Assembly: GCA_964649085.1 (NCBI GenBank)
Contig: CAZYPN010000010.1
Span: forward strand, 104,377 to 168,376
Direction of reading: 5' to 3'
From: JADMJV01 sp964649085
GTDB lineage: Bacteria > Vulcanimicrobiota > Xenobia > Xenobiales > JADMJV01
DNA length: 64,000 nt
Shown here one piece after another: positions 16,055 through 24,859 of the stretch (positions within the stretch are counted from its first letter, which is position 1; the number at the start of each line of letters is the position of its first letter). The notes below the pieces were generated by a model. That model had not been told where the DNA came from. It saw only the letters and a list, made by a program, of their open reading frames with translations, and made no database searches. A program made the translations under genes and the position numbers.

Positions 16055-17068
16055 CTAAACTCCCACCGGCGTGCGTTTGAAGTGAGGAATGATGTGCTGA
16101 CCATACTCGGCAACGATTCGCTCCTCATCACCACACATCAAATAGATGTTGAACTGCGTGACGCCGGCCGCTTCGAGCTCTTTGAGTTTCTCAACATGCT
16201 GCTCGATGCTGCCCAGCACCGAAAAACTGTCGATGACGTCGTTGGAGATGAAGTCCAGATGATCGGCGTCCTTGTCGGCGTGGTGTTTGTAGTCATAGCC
16301 CTTGCGCCCCGCGATATAGTCGGTAAGTCGTTTGGGCACGCTGCCACCCTCGCGGCCGTAGCGCTCCACGAGGTCAGCCACGTGGTTGCCCACCATGGCC
16401 GGGAACCAGCGAGTCTGCTCTCTCCCTTTCTCGATGGGGCCGACCCAAACCGGAGCCGCCGACATAATCCGCAACGCGCTCTCGGGCCGTCCGGCCGCCC
16501 GGGTGGCTTCCTTCGCCTGATCGGTGAACCACTTGACCAACCAGGGATCACCGATTTGCAGGATCAATCCGTCGGCGTGCTTGCCTGCCATAGCCAGGGC
16601 CTTGGGCCCATAGGCAGCCACCCAACAGGGCATCTCGTGGCCCTTCGTCCAGGTCAACTCCTGAGACTTGCCGAGATACTCGACAGGCTTGCCCGCGACC
16701 ATCGTTTTCACGAAATGATTGAAGTCAGCCATTTCCTCGAGACTGCTGGGCTTGAAACCCAGCAGGCGCCGGGAGCTATCGCCGCGACCCACACCCAGGT
16801 CGAAACGCCCGTCGCTAATGTCACACATGTTGGCAAAGACACTGGCAGCCACGGTCCAATCGCGAACCAGGGGGTTGGTCACACAGGGACCATAGCGCAG
16901 CCGCTTGGTCTCTCGCATACACACCGCCATGGTGGTGTAGCACTCCCGCCACAGGACGTGCGAATCGAAGAACCAGGCATAGTCGAATCCGGCGACTTCA
17001 GCCTGCTTGCACAGAGCGACGGTGCGCTCGAGCGGGATGTCTCCCTTGAAGGTAATGGCAAATTCCAC
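16055..17068 (-). CDS. LLM-class (luciferase-like) flavin/F420-dependent oxidoreductase
   Basis: The 337-residue single-domain TIM-barrel protein starts MEFAITFKGDIPLERTV and shows AEVAGFDYAWFFDSHV, SDGRFDLGVGRGDSSRR and PCWVAAYGPKALAMAGKHADG. These are typical of the luciferase-like monooxygenase superfamily, probably the F420-binding branch, but the coenzyme and substrate are not determined. The GTG start has GGGGAGG upstream. It heads the rnhA-containing operon. Confidence 0.88.
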   Translation of the reverse strand: MEFAITFKGDIPLERTVALCKQAEVAGFDYAWFFDSHVLWRECYTTMAVCMRETKRLRYGPCVTNPLVRDWTVAASVFANMCDISDGRFDLGVGRGDSSRRLLGFKPSSLEEMADFNHFVKTMVAGKPVEYLGKSQELTWTKGHEMPCWVAAYGPKALAMAGKHADGLILQIGDPWLVKWFTDQAKEATRAAGRPESALRIMSAAPVWVGPIEKGREQTRWFPAMVGNHVADLVERYGREGGSVPKRLTDYIAGRKGYDYKHHADKDADHLDFISNDVIDSFSVLGSIEQHVEKLKELEAAGVTQFNIYLMCGDEERIVAEYGQHIIPHFKRTPVGV

Positions 17069-17121
17069 GCGATGGCCTCCCCAGGTCCAATTTCAAGCCG
17101 GAAACTTAATGAAACCGGGCC

Positions 17122-18510
17122 CTAAGTCCTGCCGGCCAGTTGTCGGGCCCACTCGTACACCTCGGCGTAGCGACGGGCCGACGGACCCCAACTGAAATCT
17201 CTCGACATGGCCCTACCCACAGCCGCTCCCCAAAACTCAGGCCGACGGTAGTCGCGCAGCGCTCTTCCAAGGGCGTGCAGCATCGCCCCTTTCTCGTAGG
17301 GACCAAATTGGTAGCCTACGCCTTCAGGGTGGGAACAGTCGAGCACCGTATCCATCAGCCCCCCCGTGGCCCGCACAACCGGCAAAGCGCCATAACGCAT
17401 GGCGATCAACTGGCTGATGCCGCAGGGTTCGAAGCTAGAGGGCATGAGGAAGATGTCGCTGGCGGCGTAGACCAGGTGAGACACCTCATTGTTGAAGCCG
17501 ATCCAGTTGGCAATGCGATCACCGTGGTAATAGGTGGCGCTGCGGAAAGCGTTCTCGTAGTCGGAATGCCCGGAGCCCAGGACCATGAACTGGGCATCGG
17601 TCAGGGCCCAGATGTCGCCCAGCGACTCGACAATCAGGCGGATACCCTTTTGATCGTCGAGCCGCGACACAACTCCGATCAACGGAACGTCAGGGTCGAC
17701 CCGCAACCCCTGACGACGCTGCAACTCCATCTTGCAGCGACGTTTGCCCTCGCGATGATGAACATCGTAACGAGCCGGCAAATGGGGGTCGGTGGCGGGG
17801 TTCCAAATCTCGGTGTCGATGCCGTTGATGATCCCCACCAGGCGATGGTCGCGCTGACGTAGCAACCCGTCCAACCCAAACCCATACTCCCGTCGTTGAA
17901 TCTCGTGGGCATAGGTGGGGCTGACGGTAGACACGATATCGGCCGCGTAGATCGCCTGCTCCATCAGATTGAGGATGCCCTGAGCATCGTAGACGCCGAG
18001 CAGAGGCCACTTGGAATTGGCGCACATCCCCTGGTGAGCCATATTGTGAATCGTGAACACCAACCCTCCCCGATTGGGAGCCGCCCAGTGCAAACGAATG
18101 GCCGCAGCCGCGTGCCAATCGTGGGCGTGGATCACATCCGGTTGCCAACCCGATAAACGGCAAGCCTCGAGTGCAGCTCGGGCAAAGAGCACAAAACGCT
18201 CGGGGTCGTCATCATGGCCATAGGCCGATGAGCGGGAACCAAAAAAGCGCTCATTCTCGATAAAGAAGTCGGTGTTGTTGGCCGCCAGAACCTGGCAGTA
18301 CTCCTGACGCCAGTCCATATGCACTGGAAAGGCCTCCATGGCCCGACTCATCTGATAGCGACCGGGATCGATGCAGCCGTAGCGAGGCAGCATCAGCTTC
18401 ACATCGATCCCCAGCTTACGGAGGGCCTGGGGCAGAGCACCGGCGACATCACCAAGACCGCCGACTTTGACATAAGGAGTGGCTTCAGCAGCCAGGAACA
18501 GCACTTTCAT
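17122..18510 (-). CDS. glgA: Glycogen synthase (ADP-glucose), GT5 family
   Basis: Transfers glucose from ADP-glucose to glycogen. The 462 residues have the N-terminal sugar-nucleotide motif YVKVGGLGDVAGALP, NGIDTEIWNP in the middle and the retaining-GT catalytic region PSSFEPCGISQLIAMRYG. Length and motif order match bacterial GlgA. It lies 17 bp downstream of the HPt-protein gene on the same strand. No other glycogen genes are in the window. Confidence 0.95.
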   Translation of the reverse strand: MKVLFLAAEATPYVKVGGLGDVAGALPQALRKLGIDVKLMLPRYGCIDPGRYQMSRAMEAFPVHMDWRQEYCQVLAANNTDFFIENERFFGSRSSAYGHDDDPERFVLFARAALEACRLSGWQPDVIHAHDWHAAAAIRLHWAAPNRGGLVFTIHNMAHQGMCANSKWPLLGVYDAQGILNLMEQAIYAADIVSTVSPTYAHEIQRREYGFGLDGLLRQRDHRLVGIINGIDTEIWNPATDPHLPARYDVHHREGKRRCKMELQRRQGLRVDPDVPLIGVVSRLDDQKGIRLIVESLGDIWALTDAQFMVLGSGHSDYENAFRSATYYHGDRIANWIGFNNEVSHLVYAASDIFLMPSSFEPCGISQLIAMRYGALPVVRATGGLMDTVLDCSHPEGVGYQFGPYEKGAMLHALGRALRDYRRPEFWGAAVGRAMSRDFSWGPSARRYAEVYEWARQLAGRT

Positions 18511-18527
18511 GGGGCTGCCCTTCTCGT

Positions 18528-19136
18528 TCAGACCGTGCGGTCCTGGCGATGCTGCTGTTCGAGAACCCGACGGGCGGCTTCCAATTCTTTGATAAGCACC
18601 TCCCAGTCGGGGCGTTCACTGCGTAGAAAAGCCTGCAGTGAAGTGGCCCCCACACTGCCTGCCAACTCGTGCAAACGCTCGAGCAGTTCGCGACCGTCCT
18701 GTCCCTCCTGCTGGGCCGAACGCGCCTGCTGGAGCAGTTGGGGTCCTTGCTGCAGGAAGTTTTGCACAATGCGGTCGGCCAGGGCACGCCCGCCCTGAAC
18801 ATAAAGGCGCGCCAGAGCCGTCGAGTCGAGCATCTTGGTGCTCAAGGGCTGAGCCAGAGAACGCAGGGCTGGGCGCAGCCTGGAAGGCACAAAGGGCTCG
18901 ATCAAGGTGCTCTCCTCATCGAGCACGGCCAACCAGGACTCTCGGCTGGCCGCATCGAGGCTATTCTGACTCAGGGCCACCCAGGGACCCGGAGGCAGGG
19001 CGCTGGGCGGCGCCTCGGCCCCGATAACCCACAATTGAACTCGCGTCGGCCGGTCCTGAACCTCGTAGCCCTCACCACTCAACCACTCGAGCAGCCCTTC
19101 AAACGGAGGCGCGCCACCTAGGTGTAGCGGTCTCAA
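18528..19136 (-). CDS. HPt-domain protein with receiver-like N-terminus
   Basis: The 202-residue protein has an N-terminal half resembling a degenerate response-regulator fold (VQLWVIGAEAPP, WLAVLDEESTLIEPFVPSRL) and a C-terminal helical part matching histidine phosphotransfer domains. It reads LERLHELAGSVGATSLQAFL, with His in place of the phosphorylated residue and the usual Gly-Ser after it, although the Lys after the His is Ala. It starts with a TTG directly behind the minE stop (TAATTG) and GAGG sits about 15 nt upstream, so it is translated with the Min proteins. The role in a phosphorelay is inferred from the fold. Confidence 0.68.
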   Translation of the reverse strand: MRPLHLGGAPPFEGLLEWLSGEGYEVQDRPTRVQLWVIGAEAPPSALPPGPWVALSQNSLDAASRESWLAVLDEESTLIEPFVPSRLRPALRSLAQPLSTKMLDSTALARLYVQGGRALADRIVQNFLQQGPQLLQQARSAQQEGQDGRELLERLHELAGSVGATSLQAFLRSERPDWEVLIKELEAARRVLEQQHRQDRTV

Positions 19137-19550
19137 TTAAGCGCTCTGTTCCTCGATGCTGGGAGGAGCCTCTTCCTCGCGGGAACGCCGCCAACGTACT
19201 CCCCGAAGATTCTTTTTGACCCGTTTTCTGGGTGCCGTCGGGGCCCGAAGTGCCTGCTCTGGAAGGTGGGCCTGACGATGAACTCGGACCACCTTCACCC
19301 CGGCGCTCCAGTGCATCTGCTCGTCTCGAGAGTCCAGCCGGACATCCAGGCTGGCGGCGTCGATTTCCATGTAGCGACCGAGCACCTCCAGCAAATCTCG
19401 CCGCATCGACTCGGACAGGCCGGGGGCCACGCTGCAACGATCACCCACCAGGGCATTCTTCAGACGCTGGCGAGCCGCATCCCGGGAAACATCCTTGGGA
19501 CGCCCCCCGAAGAGTCGCTGCAGCAAGGGAATACGCATCAAAAACTCCAC
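19137..19550 (-). CDS. minE: Cell division topological specificity factor MinE, C-terminally extended
   Basis: MinE stimulates the MinD ATPase and drives MinCD off the membrane. Residues 25-90 follow the family: RLKNALVGDRCSVAPGLSES, MRRDLLEVLGRYMEID and strand LDVRLDS. The length of 137 exceeds the usual 85-100 because of a basic then acidic tail (KRVKKNLRGVRWRRSREEE). The GTG start has AGGAGGAG 2-5 nt upstream, overlapping the minD stop. Confidence 0.9.
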   Translation of the reverse strand: MEFLMRIPLLQRLFGGRPKDVSRDAARQRLKNALVGDRCSVAPGLSESMRRDLLEVLGRYMEIDAASLDVRLDSRDEQMHWSAGVKVVRVHRQAHLPEQALRAPTAPRKRVKKNLRGVRWRRSREEEAPPSIEEQSA

Positions 19551-19558
19551 GGCTCCTC

Positions 19559-20383
19559 CTAGTGACTGGCTTGACTGCCGAGATTGACCGTAAACATTCG
19601 GCGAATTCGGGTCATCAACCCGGGTTGTTCGGGCGCATAGGCCGGTGCTCCCGGATCCATGAGCCTTTGAATGACCTGACGGTAGGCCAGACCGGCCTTG
19701 CTCTTGGGATCGAGCACAGCCGGTTCTCCCTTGTTGGAGGCGTGCACAATGCGCTCATCCTCAGGCACCATGCCGATCAACTGCAGATTGAGAATATCCT
19801 GAACATCCTCGACCGAGAGCATCTGTCCGCGCTGGGAGACGTTCGGCTTAAAGCGGTTGAGCAGCAAGCGAATCGGCTGAATCTCGGCCGCCTCGAGCAG
19901 CCCTACGATGCGGTCGGCGTCGCGCACGGCACTGACTTCAGGGTTGGTCACGACGATAGCTTCGTCGGCACCGGCGATGGCGTTCTTGAAACCCATCTCG
20001 ATGCCGGCGGGACAGTCGAGCAACACGTAGTCAAAGGCCTGCTTGAGCTCCTCACACAGGGCCTTCATCTGTTCAGGCTTGACGGCGTCCTTATCGCGAG
20101 ACTGAGCCGAAGCCAGGATCTGCAGATTCTCGAAGCGCTTGTCGCGGATCAGCGCCTGTCGGAAACTGCGACACTTCCCCTCGACCACGTCGACAAGGTC
20201 GAAGACGATGCGATTCTCGAGCCCAAGCACCAGGTCCAAATTTCGCAGTCCGATGTCGGTGTCGACCAGGACCACCGATTTGCCGGCCTGAGCCAGCCCC
20301 GATCCCAGATTGGCGGTAGCGGTGGTCTTACCCACCCCGCCCTTTCCGGAAGTGATCACGATGACTCTACCCATGTTGCTCAC
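19559..20383 (-). CDS. minD: Septum site-determining ATPase MinD
   Basis: ParA-type ATPase that recruits MinC to the membrane. The 274 residues start MSNMGRVIVITSGKGGVGKT (deviant Walker A), followed by VLVDTDIGLRNLDLVLG and DYVLLDCPAGIEMGF. The C-terminal TRIRRMFTVNL stretch can form the amphipathic membrane-targeting helix, with a short tail after it. The GTG start has AAGGAG 8 nt upstream, overlapping the end of minC. Confidence 0.98.
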   Translation of the reverse strand: MSNMGRVIVITSGKGGVGKTTATANLGSGLAQAGKSVVLVDTDIGLRNLDLVLGLENRIVFDLVDVVEGKCRSFRQALIRDKRFENLQILASAQSRDKDAVKPEQMKALCEELKQAFDYVLLDCPAGIEMGFKNAIAGADEAIVVTNPEVSAVRDADRIVGLLEAAEIQPIRLLLNRFKPNVSQRGQMLSVEDVQDILNLQLIGMVPEDERIVHASNKGEPAVLDPKSKAGLAYRQVIQRLMDPGAPAYAPEQPGLMTRIRRMFTVNLGSQASH

Positions 20384-20395
20384 GTTGCTTTCTCC

Positions 20396-21208
20396 TTATC
20401 GGGCTAGCGCTGGTTCGAAATGAAGTTGGTCTTTGGCGCAGGTTACTTTAAAAGCACCTGGCAACTTGTGGCCCACATTGCCGACATCTCCGGTCCACAG
20501 TCCGTCGGCGATGCGAAGCACGGTGGGGTGAAGGGACTGGCAGTAGATCTGGGCCTCGGAGTTGCCGGCACAGCCGGCGTGAATGCGCCCCCGAACCGTG
20601 CCCAAGACGAGCACATCACCGTCGGCCTCCAATTCGGCTCCAGGATTGAGGTCGCCCCAAAGCACGATATGCCCGGGATAGACCGCCTTCTGACCGGAGC
20701 GCAGTGTGCGCTTAATGTACAGAGTGGCTTCCTGTTCGCGCTCTTCGGGGGCTGCCGGGGGCTCGACGGCGGGCGCCTCGGAAGTCGGCTCGGCTTGAGC
20801 CACTTCCTCGACCGGCTCGGAAACGTCTTCGTCCCGCAACCGGCGCGGCGGACGCTGACGCAACTGCCGTCCCTGATGATGGGCCAGCCCCAAACGACCA
20901 ATGATCGCCTTGTGACCGGCAGCTTCGGCCACGGTTCGGGTTTGCAACGAGGTGCTGAGTACCCCGACCAGAGCTACTTTCTGTTCCTCGAGTACCTGAA
21001 GGAGACGCCGAAAGCCCGCTTCATCCAATTCGCGCCAGCCGAGATCGAGAGAAACCTGGGCCCCTTCGCCGAGAAACCCCCGACTTTCGCCGAGGCGTGC
21101 CGCCACCTGATCGAGCAAACTCTCCAGGTCGACATCCTCGCGAACGCACAGCATCAGGCCATGGCGAGTGCCTTTGAGAACCACCCCGTGCTCGACTGCC
21201 ATCATCAT
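20396..21208 (-). CDS. minC: Septum site-determining protein MinC
   Basis: FtsZ polymerisation inhibitor. The N-domain begins VVLKGTRHGLMLCV. A Glu/Pro/Ala-rich linker (about residues 115-160) leads to the beta-helical C-domain YPGHIVLWGDLNPGAELEAD with VLVLGTVRGRIHAGC that binds MinD. Three ATG codons in a row occur at 21208-21200, and none has an evident ribosome site, so the exact start is uncertain by a few residues. Confidence 0.93.
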   Translation of the reverse strand: MMMAVEHGVVLKGTRHGLMLCVREDVDLESLLDQVAARLGESRGFLGEGAQVSLDLGWRELDEAGFRRLLQVLEEQKVALVGVLSTSLQTRTVAEAAGHKAIIGRLGLAHHQGRQLRQRPPRRLRDEDVSEPVEEVAQAEPTSEAPAVEPPAAPEEREQEATLYIKRTLRSGQKAVYPGHIVLWGDLNPGAELEADGDVLVLGTVRGRIHAGCAGNSEAQIYCQSLHPTVLRIADGLWTGDVGNVGHKLPGAFKVTCAKDQLHFEPALAR

Positions 21209-21231
21209 AAGATTGAATTATTCTCAAGCCC

Positions 21232-21245
21232 CAGGAGGACTCCTG
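21232..21245. promoter_or_regulatory. Inverted repeat upstream of minC
   Basis: CAGGAG-GA-CTCCTG is a near-contiguous palindrome 24 bp before the minC start, in the 237-bp gap shared with the divergent FPQP-repeat gene. No consensus promoter was found for either gene. TTGCTT/TTAGAT with an 18-nt spacer (about 21362-21391) is the best candidate for the rightward gene. Operator function is a guess from position and symmetry. Confidence 0.3.
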
Positions 21246-21445
21246 CAAGCCGACCAGGACGAACCACAAAGAGGGGTATTCTGGCGAAAGCGAGAGCAAA
21301 AGTGTAAACATCAGAACGCGGATCGAGAATTTTCGAGTATGAGAAGAAAACCTAACCAAAGGTTGCTTTCCCGAGAAGCAAATGTGTTAGATGATGTTGA
21401 CGAAGATCAAACACCTAATTGTTTGCAGCGGAGGACCGTAACAAC

Positions 21446-22720
21446 ATGGCTTTTGGAGTAAACTCGCCCGGATTCGGTTTCGGGTTCACCGGAGTTCAAA
21501 ACTTTGGGGGAGTCGGGCTTCCGCCCGCGGGAGTGCCGATCCAGCAGTTTGCCAACACGCCCGTTCAGTTATTTCAACTGACTCAACTGCTCGGCACCAT
21601 GCTCAACGCTCTGTCGCAACTGCAGCAAGGCTATCAGGGCCTGCTCGGTGGAGGGTTCCCGCAGCCTTTTCCTCAACCGCAGCCCTTCCCCCAACCGTTC
21701 CCGCAGCCGTTCCCGCAGCCTCAGCCCTTCCCCGGGCCCGGCTACGGAGGTGGCTTCCCACAGCCCTTCCCCCAGCCGTTCCCTCAACCCCAACCCTTCC
21801 CCCAACCGTTCCCGCAGCCTTTTCCTCAGCCGCAGCCCTTCCCACAGCCCACGGGCCAGGTGGATCCGCGCTTCCTCAACTGGCAGGACAAGGCGGCCGT
21901 CGGTCAGTCCAATCAAGTCAGCAATGCCGAGCGCACCAGCATCTCCAAACTGAACGACGATCAGCGCGCCGTGCTGCACCTCTGGGGTCGCCAGATCACG
22001 GCCGGCGGGAAACAGGATGGCAGCATCTACTTCAACGTGCTCAACGACCGCGAGGGTAAATTCACGCCCGCTGAACACGCTCTGGTTCGCCGGCTCTACG
22101 ATTGGGAGATGCGCACCTTCGGTGGCGTTACGGGCAAAGGCCTCGACGCGAATTTCTTCCAGTTGATGGGTCAAATGACGGGCGAAGACATGTCGGCTCG
22201 CTACATGAACACCCCGGTCAACTTCTCCAATGGTCGCGGCGTCGACCTGAGCCTCCAGGCCACCGACAACAACGGACTGGGCAGCTTCGCCAACACGGTG
22301 TTGCGCCTCTGGGGTCACGACCGCCTGGACAACGGCGCCAACGACGGCACGATTTTGCAGCTCACGCTGCAAAACCCCAACGCCTTCGATAAGGATCTGG
22401 CCACCAAGGACCGTGGCACCTTGGAAGCACTGCTGGCAGCCGATGCTGCCGATGGCAAGGTCGACGGCAGCTCGCTGGCCAATGCCTTCCGTCAGACGCT
22501 CGACCAGGTCTACCTGGGTGGGCAGTCGGGCAGCGCCCAGCAAGTGCTCGGCCAGGCCGGCATCAGCGTTGGCCAGGTGGGCTCGATTCTCGACCGCATC
22601 AAGAACACGCCCATCGCCGGTATCCCGCCCGGAGTTGACATCACCAACATCGCCAACATCGGTCGGTGTCCGGTGCTCAACTCCTCGGTCACTCAACAGA
22701 ACATCCAGTTCCGCCAGTAA
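21446..22720 (+). CDS. FPQP-repeat protein of unknown function
   Basis: 424 residues with no signal peptide or clear family. The N-terminus (1-70) is Gly/Phe-rich then helical (FANTPVQLFQLTQLLGTMLN). Residues about 71-135 are a Phe-Pro-Gln repeat tract. Residues about 140-395 form an ordered part with repeated NDRE/TDNNGL/DGTI segments, such as LHLWGRQITAGGKQDGSI and LRLWGHDRLDNGANDGTI, suggesting an internal duplication. The ATG at 21446 has GGAGGA 10 nt upstream. A strong terminator follows 21 bp after the stop. A structural or assembly protein is possible, but this is not supported directly. Confidence 0.82.
   Translation: MAFGVNSPGFGFGFTGVQNFGGVGLPPAGVPIQQFANTPVQLFQLTQLLGTMLNALSQLQQGYQGLLGGGFPQPFPQPQPFPQPFPQPFPQPQPFPGPGYGGGFPQPFPQPFPQPQPFPQPFPQPFPQPQPFPQPTGQVDPRFLNWQDKAAVGQSNQVSNAERTSISKLNDDQRAVLHLWGRQITAGGKQDGSIYFNVLNDREGKFTPAEHALVRRLYDWEMRTFGGVTGKGLDANFFQLMGQMTGEDMSARYMNTPVNFSNGRGVDLSLQATDNNGLGSFANTVLRLWGHDRLDNGANDGTILQLTLQNPNAFDKDLATKDRGTLEALLAADAADGKVDGSSLANAFRQTLDQVYLGGQSGSAQQVLGQAGISVGQVGSILDRIKNTPIAGIPPGVDITNIANIGRCPVLNSSVTQQNIQFRQ
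21656..21850 (+). repeat. Phe-Pro-Gln coding repeat tract
   Basis: Degenerate 12-18-nt units encode FPQP and FPQPQP, interrupted once by a GPGYGGG spacer in the middle. Codons for the same residue alternate (TTC/TTT, CCG/CCC/CCT/CCA), so the tract is maintained at the protein level and is not a perfect DNA array. Expansion or contraction by whole units is likely between strains. Confidence 0.85.
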
Positions 22721-22741
22721 CCGGCACGAACCCAAAAAGGG

Positions 22742-22770
22742 GCCGACGCTCTCGAGCGTCGGCTCTTTTT
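22742..22770. terminator. Intrinsic terminator after the FPQP-repeat gene
   Basis: The 9-bp stem GCCGACGCT / AGCGTCGGC with CTCG loop is followed by TCTTTTTG on the plus strand. On the minus strand a CCTTTTTGGG stretch follows, so it can stop transcripts from both sides. It lies between the rightward gene stop (22720) and the leftward SGNH gene stop (22773). Confidence 0.88.
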
Positions 22771-22772
22771 GT

Positions 22773-24011
22773 TTAGGGAGTCGGTGCCCAGAAGGCGGGC
22801 TCAATAGCATCAGCGATCCATTGATGGCCGCGGGCGTCAGGATGCCCATCGCCCGCAATCCTTGGCAGCGGCTTCGATTCCGCCTGCCGCCAGGTGCGCA
22901 CGCCACCGGCGGCGAGTCTCGACTTCAACTCCTCGGCCCAGCCAAAGCGGTAACGAACGGCTACGGTTAGCGGACAGGAGCCAAATTCCCGATCCAGAGC
23001 CCGCTGGGACTCGAGCAGCACTGCCACCAGCAAATCCTTGGCTTCGGAATCGGGAACGTCTTCATCGGGCGGGGCCAGATAACGATGCAGTCCCCAACCG
23101 GCCAGCGAATAGCAGGCCAGGAATTCCCACGGGGTCATGGTTTCGCCAAAGCTACCCAGGCGAACCAGTTGCGAACCCTGAAGCCGGTAGCGCGAAAAGC
23201 CGCCCCCCCAGCCGCCCACCACATACCAATGGCCTTGCAGCCGATAGGTGTGGGAGCTGATGAGAAAATAGCAAGCCTGTGCAGGGGCTAGGACCACTTC
23301 CTGCGACAGTCGGCGAGAGCGAATCTGGTCGAGCATCTGGGCGGGTCCATAACCCGAAACGCCATAGTTATAGACGGCAACCTCGGGATGACGCGCTGCC
23401 AGTACAGCAGGCCAGGTTTCGTCGCCTTCCACCCCCTCCCCCATAGTGACCGAGCAACCGAAGCAAAGCAGCGAACGGCTGGCCTGAGGGCGAGGGACCA
23501 TCCAGCGCCGACCATATTCGTCAAATCGATAGCGAACTCGATAGAGTGTCCGGCCCTTGCAAACTTTTGCCACCAGGTGCTCCCGATTGGGTAGAGGCTG
23601 GTATCCCAGCGGGTAGCCAAAGGAATAGATTTCCCTTGCCCGGGCCCCGGTCAGGTAGGGGCGCTGATAGGCCATCCAGAGAACCCCCGGAAGGGCGCCC
23701 AACAACAAAGAGCCGAGCAGCAGTCGGGCGCGCGGCGGAAGCCACACCGAAACCCCTGCCAACACCCCCACCTGCAGAGGCAAGCAAATCCAGAGAAAGG
23801 CAAAAGGAGGCTGAGAGGTCAGCGGCCAGTAACTCCAGCCAAGCCCCGCAGCGGCAAAAGAGAAACCGCTTAGCCACAGCAGCCAACGTTTCCAAGCCGG
23901 CCACCTCGAAGGACGACCGGCGGCCAGGCCAACCGCGAGAATCAGGGCACAGGCCAGCAACCAGAAGAATTCTCCCCCTGACGGATCGTAGGCACGCCAA
24001 AATTTCAGCAC
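22773..24011 (-). CDS. Membrane-anchored SGNH/GDSL-type hydrolase
   Basis: 412 residues with three or four N-terminal membrane helices (about 12-125) and a C-terminal SGNH-like domain. The block I motif is LLCFGCSVTMGEGV, where the nucleophile context GDS reads GCS. Block V is AGDGHPDARGH, carrying the Asp-x-His pair. Such proteins act as lipid, sugar or peptidoglycan esterases or acyltransferases. The substrate is unknown. It overlaps truA by 7 bp and ends the proC-ecfT-truA operon. Confidence 0.7.
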   Translation of the reverse strand: MLKFWRAYDPSGGEFFWLLACALILAVGLAAGRPSRWPAWKRWLLWLSGFSFAAAGLGWSYWPLTSQPPFAFLWICLPLQVGVLAGVSVWLPPRARLLLGSLLLGALPGVLWMAYQRPYLTGARAREIYSFGYPLGYQPLPNREHLVAKVCKGRTLYRVRYRFDEYGRRWMVPRPQASRSLLCFGCSVTMGEGVEGDETWPAVLAARHPEVAVYNYGVSGYGPAQMLDQIRSRRLSQEVVLAPAQACYFLISSHTYRLQGHWYVVGGWGGGFSRYRLQGSQLVRLGSFGETMTPWEFLACYSLAGWGLHRYLAPPDEDVPDSEAKDLLVAVLLESQRALDREFGSCPLTVAVRYRFGWAEELKSRLAAGGVRTWRQAESKPLPRIAGDGHPDARGHQWIADAIEPAFWAPTP

Positions 24012-24859
24012 GGCACCGGGCTCTTGGGGTAGTCAACCGAGACCAGAAACAGTCCCTGAGGAGGGGCGGGCGGTGCGCTCTGCTCGGCGTCGCCGCTTTG
24101 CAAGATGGTGTAGGGGCGGTCGAGAGGCCACTCACCACTGCCCACTTTCACGAGATTGGCCACCAACTGGCGAACCATGCGGCGTAGAAAAGCGTTGGCC
24201 TCGACCTCAAAACAGAGCAGGCCGCTCAGTTGCCCAAAAGGGCCCTGAGTCGTGCGGGGGCTCAGCACATCCTGCCTGATTTCAATTCGCAGCAGCTCCC
24301 GTAGGCGACTTTCACCAGGCTCGGGCTGACGTGTGTAAGCCGAAAAGTCGTGGGTTCCCAGCAGTGGGCGAGCAGCCAGCCGCATATCCTCGATCTGAAG
24401 CGAACCCGGATAACACCAGCAAAGGCGCGACCAGAACGGACTGGGCCCTGATTCCGGCAGCAGATAGTAGTGATAGAGGCGTCGCCGAGCTGAAAAACGA
24501 GGATGGAATCCGGGTTCGGCTGGCTCGAGTGAAACCACCTTCACGGCCGGGTCGAGCAAAGCCGAAAGCCCGCGAAACATCTTCTCCGCCGGCAGCAAAC
24601 TGCAAGTCTCAAAGAGCACCACCTGACCGGTAGCGTGAACCCCCTGGTCAGTGCGCCCTGCCCCCCAACACCGCACCGGTTCGTTGAGCAAAACGCCGAG
24701 CTTGACCTCCAACTCTTCCTGAACGGTGCGCTGGCGGGGCCAGAGACGAGGATTGCCCCGGCGACGGGGCCGCTCGGCCTCGGACTCACGGGAAGTCAGG
24801 CGCTGAAAGCCGCGAAACATTCCCCCGTCGTACTCGATCAGCAATCGATACCGCTTCAA
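24005..24859 (-). CDS. truA: tRNA pseudouridine synthase A
   Basis: Makes pseudouridine at tRNA positions 38-40. The 284 residues have the N-terminal IEYDGGMFRGFQRL, the catalytic Asp motif GAGRTDQGVHATGQV and the C-terminal NAFLRRMVRQLVANLVKVG. A short Arg/Glu-rich insertion (about residues 20-40, SRESEAERPRRRGNPR) precedes TVQEELE and is longer than usual. It overlaps ecfT by 4 bp, a common pairing. Confidence 0.96.
   Translation of the reverse strand: MKRYRLLIEYDGGMFRGFQRLTSRESEAERPRRRGNPRLWPRQRTVQEELEVKLGVLLNEPVRCWGAGRTDQGVHATGQVVLFETCSLLPAEKMFRGLSALLDPAVKVVSLEPAEPGFHPRFSARRRLYHYYLLPESGPSPFWSRLCWCYPGSLQIEDMRLAARPLLGTHDFSAYTRQPEPGESRLRELLRIEIRQDVLSPRTTQGPFGQLSGLLCFEVEANAFLRRMVRQLVANLVKVGSGEWPLDRPYTILQSGDAEQSAPPAPPQGLFLVSVDYPKSPVPC

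Noticed and set aside
21569..22906. A 445-codon open frame opposite the FPQP-repeat gene
   Set aside because: It is antisense. The plus-strand gene has a ribosome site, a terminator and protein-level repeat constraint, whereas this one translates into Arg/Glu/Gly repeats only because of the FPQP tract.
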